Shown piece after piece: positions 21,501 through 32,400 of a DNA stretch of 64,000 bases (position 1 is the stretch's first letter; the number at the start of each line of letters is the position of its first letter). The translations under genes and the position numbers were made by a program. Below the pieces are notes generated by a model, which saw only the letters and a list, made by a program, of their open reading frames with translations, did no database searches and was not told where the DNA came from. The DNA is taken from NCBI GenBank assembly GCA_022414725.1, contig CM039462.1:12074116-12138115 (forward strand), read 5' to 3'. This DNA is from Microglena sp. YARC. Lineage: Eukaryota; Chlorophyta; Chlorophyceae; Chlamydomonadales; Chlamydomonadaceae.

Positions 21501-21874
21501 ATATTGCCGTTCCTTAAATATGAAGGGCACTAGAAGGACCCATGATGAGAGGGATGGGCGTGTTGAGTGTGGGTGAGGATGGGTGTGTGTGTGGGGGGGA
21601 TGGGTGTGAGTGAGGATGAGGGTGGGGGTGTGGGTGGGGATGAGGGGGTGATGGTGGAGGGATGATGAGAAGGACCCATGATGAGAGGGATGCTGCCTTC
21701 ACAGCTTCTTCCCCTCATCCTTTACATACAACTCATCTTATAAAAGTAATGATAACGCCTGGTGGGGCGTGGTATTAAGGGAGCCTTTCTATGGTGGACC
21801 CGGCACCTCCTTCTTTCAAGGACCTCTGCCATTAAGCTATTCGTCGAGCGGAAATTCAACTTGTAATACAATAA

Positions 21875-22340
21875 GTCATAGGCGAGTCGCAAGCGACGCG
21901 GACAACTGGAGAAAAGTGTTGGCTAAAGGAGCGACAGGTGGCGCCAGAATCCAGAGCAGTGGATTGAAGCCAGGGTTTCCGACCAGGCAAAGGGCTTCCG
22001 TTTTTCCATAGCAGCTTCTTGGCAGCTCCCTGAGCCGGCCACTGGGCTACACCAAACTATTTCAGCAGTTCTGGACAGCTGAATATGCCAGCTTCAAGGT
22101 GATCGAGGTTGCGCCGGCTTTATGAGCAGCCCAGAGTTGGCTGGAAAACATGTAACAATCCAGTTGAATCCAGCCACATAGACCTCGTCGATCTGCGGCA
22201 GGACCAGGTTGAAACATAAGAATGTGATGACACACACACACAAATCCCCCCCCCCCCACCCCACCCCACCCCAAACACACAAATCACCCCCCACTCACCC
22301 ACACCAGGACCATTTTGAACCCAGGACCTGGTTGACACGT
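21875..22340. repeat. Dispersed repeat family A, copy 2
   Basis: Uninterrupted relative of 12830-13456 plus 17702-17790. It keeps AGCAGCCCAGAGTTGGCTGG, GACCAGGTTGAAACATAAG and an ACACACACACAAATC + C-run junction. This copy shows what the site of LTR element 1 looked like before insertion. Confidence 0.75.
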
Positions 22341-23249
22341 AAGAATGTGATGACCATTGAACCCAGGTCCTGCACCCTCCTCTCAAGGGCTAACAGTCCC
22401 CCCCCACACACACCCCCCACCCCTCCACACACACCAGGACCCATAACCCATGCCACTCTCTCCTTCCGGTCCATTGTTGCGTGCAGATGACGTATAGACC
22501 AGGTCCTGCACCCTCCTCTCGAGGGCTAACAGTCCCCCCCCCCCCCCCCCCCCACACACACACACCCCTCAACACACACCAGGACCCATAACCCATGCCA
22601 CTCTCTCCTTCCGGTCCATTGTTGCGTGCAGATGACGTATAGACCAGGTCCTGCACCCTCCTCTCGAGGGCTAACAGTCCCCCCCCCCCCCCCCCCCCCC
22701 CCCCACACACACACCCCTCCAACACACACCAGGACCCATAACCCATGCCACTCTCTCCTTCCGGTCCATTGTTGCGTGCAGATGACGTATAGACCAGGTC
22801 CTAAACCCTCCTCTCGAGGGCTAACAGTCCCCCCCACCCACCCACCCCTCCACACACACCAGGACCCATAACCCATGCCACTCTCTCCTTCCAGTCCATT
22901 GTTGCGTGCAGATGACGTATAGACCAGGTCCTAAACCCTCCTCTCGAGGGCTAACAGTCCCCCCCCCCCCCCACACACACCCCACACACCCCATTAACAC
23001 ACACCAGGACCCATAACCCATGCCACTCTCTCCTTCCGGTCCATTGTTGCGTGCAGATGACGTATAGACCAGGTCCTGCAAACCCTCCTCTCGAGGGCTA
23101 ACAGTCCCCCCCCCCCCCCCCCCCCCCCCCCACACACACCCCTCAACACACACCAGGACCCATAACCCATGCCACTCTCTCCTTCCGGTCCATTGTTGCG
23201 TGCAGATGACGTATAGACCAGGTCCTGCACCCTCCTCTCGAGGGCTAAC

Positions 23250-23281
<32 letters not shown>

Positions 23282-23330
23282 ATACACACACACTAGGACC
23301 CATAACCCATGCAACTATCTCCTTTTGCCC
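22335..23330 (-). repeat. Seven-unit tandem array: ~90-bp constant core, variable C/CA spacer
   Basis: Cores recur near 22363, 22500, 22649, 22797, 22928, 23070 and 23222 with period about 130-150 bp. The core (AGGACCCATAACCCATGCCA through GTGCAGATGACGTATAGACC to GAGGGCTAACAGT on +) is almost invariant, while the C-run and CACACAC spacers vary in length. On the minus strand each core ends KERVAWVMGP before a GTGTGTGT donor-like site, matching the end of the exon-like block at 23289-23366. The array is therefore probably a multiplied 3' exon edge. Confidence 0.8.
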
Positions 23331-23366
23331 CAATGCAAGCCAATGGGCTGCCTCTATCAACCTCAT
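23289..23366 (-). CDS. Candidate exon related to the BAR-gene cassette exons
   Basis: After an acceptor-like TTATTATAAG the minus strand reads MRLIEAAHWLALGQKEIVAW then VMGP. Its beginning and the preceding intron end (GCTTATTATAAG/GCATGAGGTTGATA) resemble cassette exon 6 of the BAR gene (CATTACAAG/GCGTGAGGTTGATA). It may belong to a second, decayed copy of the BAR N-terminal region. Its donor reads CCTAG/TGTG, without a clean GT. Confidence 0.35.
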
Positions 23367-23399
23367 GCCTTATAATAAGCTGTACCATTTGTTACATTT

Positions 23400-23546
23400 T
23401 GTTTACAACGCAACACAGATAGCCGGCGTACCACCTGTACACAGTTCCTTGAGAATGAGCATCCATCGTCACAAGACATACCATCTATTGTTTATATTTA
23501 TGAACACATTATTATTTATTTACAGATTGCAGGATTACCAGTTGAG

Positions 23547-23579
<33 letters not shown>

Positions 23580-24112
23580 ATTGAGAATGCGCCTCCATTA
23601 TCACAAGACGTACCATTTATATATTTTATGTATGCACACAGATGTACACATTATTTATTTATAGATTGCAGGCTCGCCAGCTTTAAGCACCCCCTTGAGA
23701 ATGATCCTCCATCGTAACAAGACGTACCATTGATTTTATTTCTTTAAAACGCACAAAAAACATTTGTAACCAAAACAGATAGCAGGCTTACCACTTGTAA
23801 GCACCCCCTTGAAAATGAGCCTAAATCGTCACATAAGGTAACATTTTTGTTGTTGTATTTATTACAACACAACACAGATTGCAGGACTCACTATCTTGAT
23901 GCGCCCCCTTAAGAATGAGTCTCCATCGTAACACGACAAACCATGTATTTATTGTTTTTATTACAACACAACACAGATTGCAGGTTCACTATCTTGATGC
24001 GCCCCCTTAAGAATGAGTCTCCATTGTTACAAGACGTACCATGTATTTATTTTATTTCACCAGAATAAATCAAACCAACACAGATTTCATGCTCACCAGT
24101 TGAATGCATCCC
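23400..24112 (-). repeat. Seven-unit tandem array of an exon 3' edge with donor-like sites
   Basis: Units of about 97-140 bp near 23417, 23523, 23663, 23780, 23877, 23974 and 24082. Each carries a (C)AAGGGGGTGCTT..A block on the minus strand followed by GTAAGC, GTGAAC, GTGAGC, GCGAGC or GTAATC and an AT-rich intron-like stretch. The rightmost unit joins the candidate exon at 24096-24158. Confidence 0.75.
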
Positions 24113-24158
24113 CTTAAGCATCAGGTCCCGCTCCGCCACTTGAGGCAGTCTTCATACA
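24096..24158 (-). CDS. Candidate 3' exon of the BAR gene or start of another gene
   Basis: Acceptor ATGTCCAG at 24159 and donor CAACTG/GTGAGC at 24096. Read in phase with the preceding BAR exon (phase 0) it gives CMKTASSGGAGPDA and a stop at 24114-24116, which would end the BAR protein. Read in another phase (acceptor TATGAAG) it gives LPQVAERDLMLKGMHST and could join the candidate exon at 23289-23366. Upstream copies of its 5' edge lie at 24334 and 24509. The sequence does not choose between these readings. Confidence 0.35.
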
Positions 24159-24270
24159 CTGGACATGAGGTGGGTTGCGTTGTTGTTGCGTTGTTGTTGT
24201 TGTTGGTGATGGGATAAGGTGTGTGTGGGGGGGGAAATGAGTGGTGACGGGCACAGGTGTGTGGGAGGAA

Positions 24271-24274
<4 letters not shown>

Positions 24275-24307
<33 letters not shown>

Positions 24308-24451
24308 CCCCCCACTTGAGGCAGTCTGCATACACTGGACATGAGGTGGGTTGCGTTGTTGCTGCGTTGTTGTTGGTGATGGGATAAGGTGTGTGTGTGG
24401 GGGGGGGAGGGGGGGAAATGAGTGGTGACGGGCACAGGTGTGTGGGAGGAA

Positions 24452-24486
<35 letters not shown>

Positions 24487-24545
24487 CCACTAGAGGCGGT
24501 CTTCATACTCTGGACATGGGATGGGTTGCGTTGCTGTTGGTGATG
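24275..24545. repeat. Upstream 5'-edge copies with (CT)n microsatellites
   Basis: Two copies (edges at 24334 and 24509) of the segment around ATGTCCAG/TGTATGAAGACTGCCTC, each followed on the minus strand by a GAGAGA run (24274-24305 and 24454-24484) and the AATTTTCCTCCCACACACC spacer. They lie upstream of the exon at 24158. Confidence 0.8.
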
Positions 24546-26105
24546 GGATAAGATGGTTTGGAGTTGGATGATTTGAAGTTGGATGGGTTGGGTTTTTCAT
24601 ATTGTGGACATGGGATGGGTTGGGGTTGGATGGGTTGGGTGGTTAGGTGTTGGATGATTTGGGGTTGGATTGGTTGGGGTTTTCATATTGTGAACATGGG
24701 ATGGGTTGGGGTTGGGTGGGTAGTAAGTGGTTTAGGGTTTAGGGTTTAGGGTAAGTAAGTGGGCCCATTTTGTGCAAAAGTACACCTCTTTGGGCCTCAA
24801 TATGTTTGTGTTGTTTGGGATTTGGTTTGTCACGAATAGTGGATTCAGTGGTGCGGATTCAGGGTGTGGATTGATGAACGGGTGTAGTATGACTGTATGA
24901 GCACTCACGAAAGAAAAATGGGTGTATCATATGTACGGATTGGCATATGATGTGTTGATGCTTGCGGCCTGGCTGGGCTAAATTTACCATTTATCTACAA
25001 TATCATAAGCCGTATTTCCCACACAGTAGTGGGAGAAATGGAGTATTCAGACGCGCGACGCAGAATCCCGAAGGCTGCCTTCAAATTTCAAATACCCGTA
25101 AACCCCGGGCAAAACCAGGATAAACCACCGCCAGTGATTTCAGCCAGTACACTGATCTGCCCGATACTTAAACGAAAGCACAGCTACCGAGACCACTAAA
25201 ATTTTAGTTCTCCAAGCTGCCAAAGCTGTCTACCTTTACCAGCTTTTCTAGTTCCCACCACTATCCCTCCGTCCCACAGGAGTTATATCTTCCAGAAGCT
25301 ACCAGAGCCTCCCAGGGGAAGTGACTCTGTTATTATTTGACAGTAGCGACTCTTCTGGTAGTAGCACAAAGACAGACCTGAACAGTCTGGACTTACAAGC
25401 TAGATAGTGCAGTTGACTTTATTATAATGGTAACAGCTGATAAGACCAGTAAGGCCAGCCAGTGGTGTGATATACCCCCTAATTAAGGGAAATATCGCAC
25501 ACATAGCTAAAACCTTTCAAGGCCCAGCATACACCTTAAATATGTAAACTAGCACTTGTACCAATGGGGGCCCCATCTGAAAGATCGCTGGACCTCTCGT
25601 GCATTGACTCAATGTCCAGCAAGCAGGCCCCCAACTTTTGCAATATAAGTACTGACAATGATGAAGCCTGCATGTGCTTATTTCCTAAACCCTCAAGGGT
25701 AAATTATATGTATTTGGAAATATGAAAAGCAACTGTAAAGGAATCTGGGTCAACCGTCTGAATTATGCAATTTGTATGATATCATATGATATCATACTCG
25801 CCTTTGGTCAACATCATATGATATCATACTCGCCTTCGGTCAACATCATATGATATCATACTCGCCTCTGGTCAACATCATATGATATCATACTCGCCTT
25901 TGGTCAACATCATATGATATCATACTCGCCTTTGGTCAACATCATATGATATGCCGGTCCCTACACATAACACAACTCCAAGCTCCGAGCCCCCGTCGTT
26001 TTCAATTTGTTGGGCTTCAGATCACCAATGCCTGTTTTGCAAACAGCCCTTCCCAATATTGAGGTTGGGCAAGGCTACTTAGCCAATTTGGCTACGCCTT
26101 TACCG
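24546..26105. other. Intron-like region with telomere-type and palindromic repeats
   Basis: Contains a GATGGGTTGGGGTTGGATGG minisatellite (24550-24720), three perfect TTTAGGG units at about 24730-24750 and the palindromic element at 25770-25965. The remainder is unique sequence with no recognisable exon. It is probably the last BAR intron or intergenic DNA. Confidence 0.45.
25770..25965 (+). repeat. Palindromic ATATGATATCATAT element, copy 2 (five 32-bp units)
   Basis: Five tandem 32-bp units, each a 14-bp palindrome (ATATGATATCATAT) followed by ACTCGCCTTTGGTCAACATC, ending CCGGTCCCTACACAT. It is related to 21345-21500 (inverted) and 31905-31998. Confidence 0.9.
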
Positions 26106-26111
26106 GCTCAC

Positions 26112-26264
26112 CTGTGTTGAGGTTAGCCCTGAAGCAGGTGCCACCAAAACAAACACACAACACAAACGCACACGTACAAACAACAAACACAGACACACAC
26201 ACAGAAAAGGGCAAACATAAACACAACAAACACACACAAAAAGGACAAGAAACACAAACTCACC
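26112..26264 (-). repeat. Two downstream copies of the 3' edge of BAR exon 8
   Basis: Edges at 26264 and 26112 repeat the end of the exon (GGCACCTGCT..AGCTA then GTGAGT or GTGAGC), each followed by CA-rich and ACAACA-rich intron. They read APASELTSIQ and APASGLTSTQ, against [10 protein letters not shown] in the exon. Confidence 0.8.
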
Positions 26265-26430
26265 TGAATTGAGGTTAGCTCAGAAGCAGGTGCCACCAAA
26301 ACAAACACACAACACAAACAACAACTAAAAACGCACGCACATACACACAACAACAACCAAAAACACACACAACAACAACCAAAACATACAAACAAAAACA
26401 CAAACAACAACAAAAAAGTGCAGCACTCAC

Positions 26431-29400
26431 CTCTGGGGAGGGTAGCTCTGGAGCAGGTGCCACCTCAGCCATGGGGGGTAGTGTGGGCTTCACGATGGGC
26501 CTATCCATGTCGAAGGCAACGATGCACATGGCAAAGTTGCGCTGTGCAAACGGGCAGGAGGTGTTGGTGTTGGGGTTATGGGTGTTGGGGTTATGGGTGG
26601 TGGGGTTGGTAAAAACGGGCAATAGGTGTATGGGTAAAGAAGAGCCTGGGAAAGCTGTGTGTGTGGGGGGGGTGATGATGATGATGATAGCACGTGTCTA
26701 TCCATGTTTAAGGCAACTATGCACATGGTAAAGTTGCGCTGCGCAAACGGGCAGGTGTTGGTGATGTGGTTAGGGGTGTTGGGGTTGGTACAAACGGGCA
26801 ATGGGTGCATGGGTAAGAGCCAGGGGAAGCTGTGGGGGTGCTGATGATGATGGTTGTGATGATAGCATTGGTCGATCCATGTTGAAGGCAACTATGCACA
26901 TGGTAAAGTTGCGCTGCGCAAACGCGCAGTAGGTGTTGGTGTTGGGGTTAGGGGTGTTGGGGTTGGTGCAAACGGCAGTAGGTGTTGGTGCTGTGGTTAG
27001 GGGTGTTGGGGTTAGGGGTGTTGGGGTTGGTGCAAAGGGGCAATAGGTTCATATATTAGAGCCAGGAGAAGCTGTGGGGGTTATGATGAAAATGATAGTT
27101 TTGATGGTGATGATGGCATCTGCCTATCCATGTCAAAAGGCAACAATGCACATGGAAATGTTGCGCTGCGCAAACGGGCAGGTGTTGGTGTTGTGGTTAG
27201 GGGTGTTGGAGTTGGTGCAAACGGCAGTAGGTGTTGGTTGGTTGGTTGGTTGGTTGGGGGGGGGGGGGGGCAAACGGCAGTAGGTGTTGGTTGGTTGGTT
27301 GGTTGGGGTTAGGGGTGTTGATTTTGTGGGTGTTGGGTCTGTGTGTGTTGGGTCTGGGGGTGTTGGGTTTGTGTGTGTTGGGTTTGTGTGTGTTGGGGTT
27401 TGTGTGTGTTGGGGTTAGGGGGTGTTGGGGTTGGGGGTGTTGCGGTTCTGGGTGTTAGGGTTAGGGGTGTTGTGGTCATGATGGTGGTGGTGATGGTGAT
27501 AATGATGATGGAAGTGGTGATGACAATGATGGTCGTGGTGATGATGGCGATGATGATGGTGGTGATAACGATGCTGATAAAAAAAAATCCCTCACCTCCA
27601 TGATTTGCAGAGCCTTCACTGCATGGGCATACATCGCGTAGCTGTCTTCAACAAGTGTCAGCAGCGTGTTAAACACTTCTGCCTCAGATTCGAGGTATCG
27701 GTGGTGAAAACCTGTCGGTTTGGGTTTAGGGTTTAGCATAGCGGGGGTGCATACCTGTGGGTTTAGGGTTTAGGGTTTAGCATAGCGGGGGTGCATACCT
27801 GTGGGTTTAGGGCTTAGGGTTTAGGGTTTAGCATAGCGGGGGTGCATACCTGTGGGTTAGGGATTTAGTTTAGGGTGTAGCGTAGTGGTGGTGAAAACCT
27901 GAGGTTTAGGGTTTCGTTTCTTTTCTTTATTCAGCAGTGGTGGTGCAAAACTGTGGGTTTAGAGAGTGAAATAAACAGGGATGGTCATGAGTGTGGGCAC
28001 ACTTTTTTTTTAACAATTCTCAAAACTTCTCAACAAAACAGCACCTATCAATAAAACAACACCTAAAAACAAAAACTCTCAACAAATCATCACCTCTCAA
28101 CAAATCATCACCTCTCAACAAAACTAAAGCACTCAGCAATTCTCACGACCTCTCAACAAAACATAACCTCTAAAAAAACAAGGTCTCGACAATTCCCAAA
28201 GACTCACATGTTACCTTAGCCAGGGACAGCGTTTTAGTGCCTTTTATAGCTATTTGAAGCTTTTTAGGGCAACAAACAAAACAATTGTTCCTTCTTAACA
28301 GCGATAATTTTGCTAAATCGGGGTCAACACTAGCGATTGCTATATATAGCGGGGGAAAACGTCAAAACGTCCCTGAAAGACTCACGTGTTGCCTTATCCA
28401 GGGACAGCGTTTTCGTCCTTTGTATAGCTTTTTGTAGCTATTTGTAGCTTTTAATGTGCATTTAGGGCAACTAACAGAAAATGAATTCCTGTATGAAGCG
28501 ATAATTTTGCTAAAACAGGGTCAAAAACTAGCGATTGCTGTGTATAGCAGGGAGAATATATTATATATGTATTCATGAAAGACTCACGTGTCGCCTTATC
28601 GTTCTCTTGCTGCCTCTTGAAGACCAACTTCTCCTTAGCTTCCACATCCTTGTCCTTGGTCCTGGCAATGTGCTCTGTGTTAAGGTTGAGGTCGAGGATA
28701 AGGTATAGAAAAAGGTCAAGGTCAAGGATGGATGGATGGATGGATGGGTAGGTGGGTGGGTGGGTGGATGGAAGGAAGGATGGATGGATGGATGCATGAA
28801 TGAATGAATGAATGAACGTATGTAGGTATGTATGTCCAGGGGTAGGCCAAATAGGCTAAGAACAAGGATAAGGCCAAGGTCCAGGATAAGGTCAAGGATA
28901 TTGGAAAACCGCTTGGGCAGTCACGGGCAGGGCAGGGGGCGAAAGGGGGAGGAGGGCTGGGAGATTCTAATACGGGCGGGCTAAGTAGCTAGTAGCCACA
29001 AGAGTATTCCGTGGCTGAATAGCTACAAAACATTTGATAACTGTTGCGAAGGATCTTGGCTGCTGCGATGCTGATAACTCTATTCATGCGCACGCCAACT
29101 ATGAACGATATTTTGGGGTGAGGAGGTGGCCCGAATCGGTCAAACAGCGACAGACAGACAGAGACGCAGACAGACAGACTCAGGTGGAACTGAAGGCTTC
29201 AGCCCCGGGACCCTAGAGTAGGGGGTCCTAGGGGGGCTACAGCAAAAAAGGTCAAGGTCAAGGATAAGGTACACCCTCTTTTCGGCAGGAACAAAATCAA
29301 TTAAAATCAAAGTACCTTATCAAAACATACTTGATCCAATCTCTGAATACAATCAATAGACAGGCTATTAATCTCTTGAAACGACCATCGACAAATTGTA

Positions 29401-32400
29401 ATTGAAGGGTGACGAAGACCGAGTCGTCGGGTGCCCCAGTCTGAGGTTGAGGGGGCCAGACCTATGCTTGCAGCACTGTGGCCAACCACCAACACCTTGC
29501 TGACACATTTTTTCTTCCTTATTACATACATGCCCAAAACAATGCAAAGCCCACCATCCAAGGTGGGCACCTTCAGTCGTTGGGCGTCCAAGTCTGAGCT
29601 TGCACTGTGGCCAACCACCAACACCTTGTTAGCACACTGTTTTTTCCTTGCCACCTACATGCCCCAGACACTGCAAACCCCACCATCCAAGACGTCCGCC
29701 TTCAGTCGTTGGGTGTCTTAGTCTGAGCTTGTAATGAGGCCAACCACCAAGACACCCAACCACTGCCAACCACCAATACACCCAACCACTGCCAACCACC
29801 AAGACACCCAACCACTGCAAACCACCAATACTCCCAAACACTGCAAACCACCCCCAAACAAAGCAAAACTCACCATCCAAGGCGTCCACTTTCAGTCGTT
29901 GGGTGTCCAACTCTGAGCTTGCAATGGGGCCAACCACCAAGACACCCAAACACTGCCAACCAACCCCGAACACTGCGAAACTCACCATCCAAGGCATCCA
30001 CTTTCAGTTGTTGGGTGTAAAACTCTGAGCTTGCAATGGGGCCAGCCACCAAAAACACTGACAACCACCATTACACCCAAACACTGCAAAACACCAATAC
30101 AACATAACACTGCACAATACCCCCGATCACTGCAAAACTCACCATCCAAGGTGTCGACTTTCCGTCGTTGGGTGTCCAAGTCTGAGCTTGCACTGTGGCC
30201 AACCATCAACACCTTGCTAGTACACTGTTCTTCCCTTACCTACACGCCCCTAACACTGAAACACTCACCACCTACATGCCCCAAACACTGTAAACCACCC
30301 CCAAACACTGCAAAACTCACCATCCAAGGCGTCAACCTTCTGGCGTTGGGCGTCCAATTCGGAACGCATAACCTCACTCTTCTTGTGCTTCTCCTGCAAG
30401 GTGTATGGTGTGTGTTGTTTGGTGTGTGGAGTGTGTGTTGTGTGTGTTGTGTCATTGTGTGTGTTGTGTGTTGTTTGGTGCGTGTTGTGTGTGTTGTGTG
30501 TTGTTTGGTGTGTGTTGTGTGTGGTGTGTGTGGTGTGGGGTGTGTGGGGTGTGCTGTTTGGTGTGTGGTGTGTGGGGTGTCGGGCCTGTTGGGTGTATTG
30601 CAAATAGAGCTCATCACAGGGCTGGGGTTCAAGAGGGGGCCACACAGCAAATTGCTGGCTGGAGGCATGTAACCAAGTTCAAGTTGAAGCTTACCTTGAT
30701 GCCCTGCTACGTGTCCAGCCAAGCATCATGAGGGGGCCACACACAGCTAAGTGCTGGCTGGAGGCATGTACCCAAGTTCAAGTTCAAGATTACCTTGATG
30801 CCCTGCTACGTGTCCAGCCAAGCATCATGAGGGGGCCACACACCGCAAAGTGCTGGCTGGAGGCATGTAACCAAGTTCAAGTTCAAGATTACCTTGATGG
30901 CCCGGTATGTGTTCATCCACACCTCCAGCTGGTCAACTACCTCCTCCTTCATGCGCTTGGCCATCTCATTGTTGGAGGCTGTGAATGTGTCGAAGTTGAC
31001 CATAGAGCCCATGATAGGGCTGGGGTTCACGAGGGGACCACACTGACCAGCTTCAGTGGTTTCGAAGGCGCGGGGCAGTGCGGTGTTCAGCACTTTGTGC
31101 AGGGTGGCAGTGCCAGCTGGGAGGGAGAGGGATGAGGGAAAACAGGCAATTAGTAAGATGGTATTATAGGGCAGTGCGGTGTTCAGCACTTTATGCAGGG
31201 TGGCAGTGCCAGCTGGGAGGGAGAGGGATGAGGGATGAGGGAAGGCAGGCAACGGAGTCAGATGGCATGACAGGGTAGTGTGGTGTTCAGTACTTGGTGC
31301 AGGGTGGCAGTGCAAGCTGGGAGGGAGAGGGATGAGGGAAGGCAGGCAAAGGCGTCAGATGGCCAAGAGCAGGTACAGAAGACAGACAATATGTTATTTA
31401 TTATATTTAGGAGACTGTGTATTTATATATATTATTTATTATAACAAGGAGAATGTGTATTTATATGTTATTTATTATATCGAGGAGTGTATATTTATAT
31501 ATTATTTATTATATCGAGAAGAATGTATATTTATATATAATTTATTATATCGAGGAGAATGTTTAATGTTTCTTGAGCTTGCGTCCAAACAGGTTGCGTT
31601 GCTTACGATGGTTTTGCCTTGCTTACAAAGCTACAACACTGGGGGGAAAGGCAAACCATTGTACTAGCTAGGTATCTGAAGAGAGAGATACTTTTGTATT
31701 CCCGAATAAAATCCCTTTATCCCCCTCTCTCTCCCCTAATCCACTATGAGCTTGGGTCCAGACAGGTAGGCTGTACACCCTACAGTAGCCTGCAGCCTGC
31801 TCAGGTTGCGAAATGGGTGTTGAACACATAGATGTCATTACATCGAGGAGAATGTTTAATGTCCAATGAGCTTTCGTCCAGACAGGTAGGCTTCACACAC
31901 ATAATCATGATATCATATGATGCCAGCAGTCTAACTAGGCTAAAGTTACCAATACGATATCATATGATGCAGTTTAAATATCATATGATATACCGGTCCC
32001 TACGCACCAGTGGCGGTCTTCAGCCATGGTGCGACTTCCGTGGCGAGCACCTGGATGTCTTGCATGAACCTTAAGCCTCATAATAAGGCATGCTATTAAT
32101 TTATTTATCTATTAATGTAATTATTTATTTATTCACTAGTGGCGGTCTTCTCCCACGATGAGACTTCCACAGCAAGCACATGGATATCTTGTATCAACCT
32201 CACGCCTTGTAATGAGGCTTCTTTTTTTATTTATTTATTCATTTGTATATTTATGATCTCACCAGTGGCGGTCTTCACCCATGATGTGACTTCCATGGCG
32301 AGCACCTGGATGTCTTGCATGAACCTCACGCCTCGTAATAAGGCGTACTATCAATTTATAAATATATTTGTGTATATTTATAATTATTTATTCACCAGTG

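Noticed and set aside
22335..23330. CRISPR-like pattern of constant repeats and variable spacers
   Set aside because: Spacers are low-complexity C/CA runs, the constant unit is about 90 bp, there are no cas genes and the host is eukaryotic.
24114..24506. Frames with RERERER stretches
   Set aside because: Produced by (CT)n/(GA)n microsatellites between exon-edge copies.
30240..30722. [15 protein letters not shown] repeat frames near 30.4 kb
   Set aside because: Translation of a TGTG-rich minisatellite in a BAR intron; only the 73-nt exon at 30393-30321 is supported.
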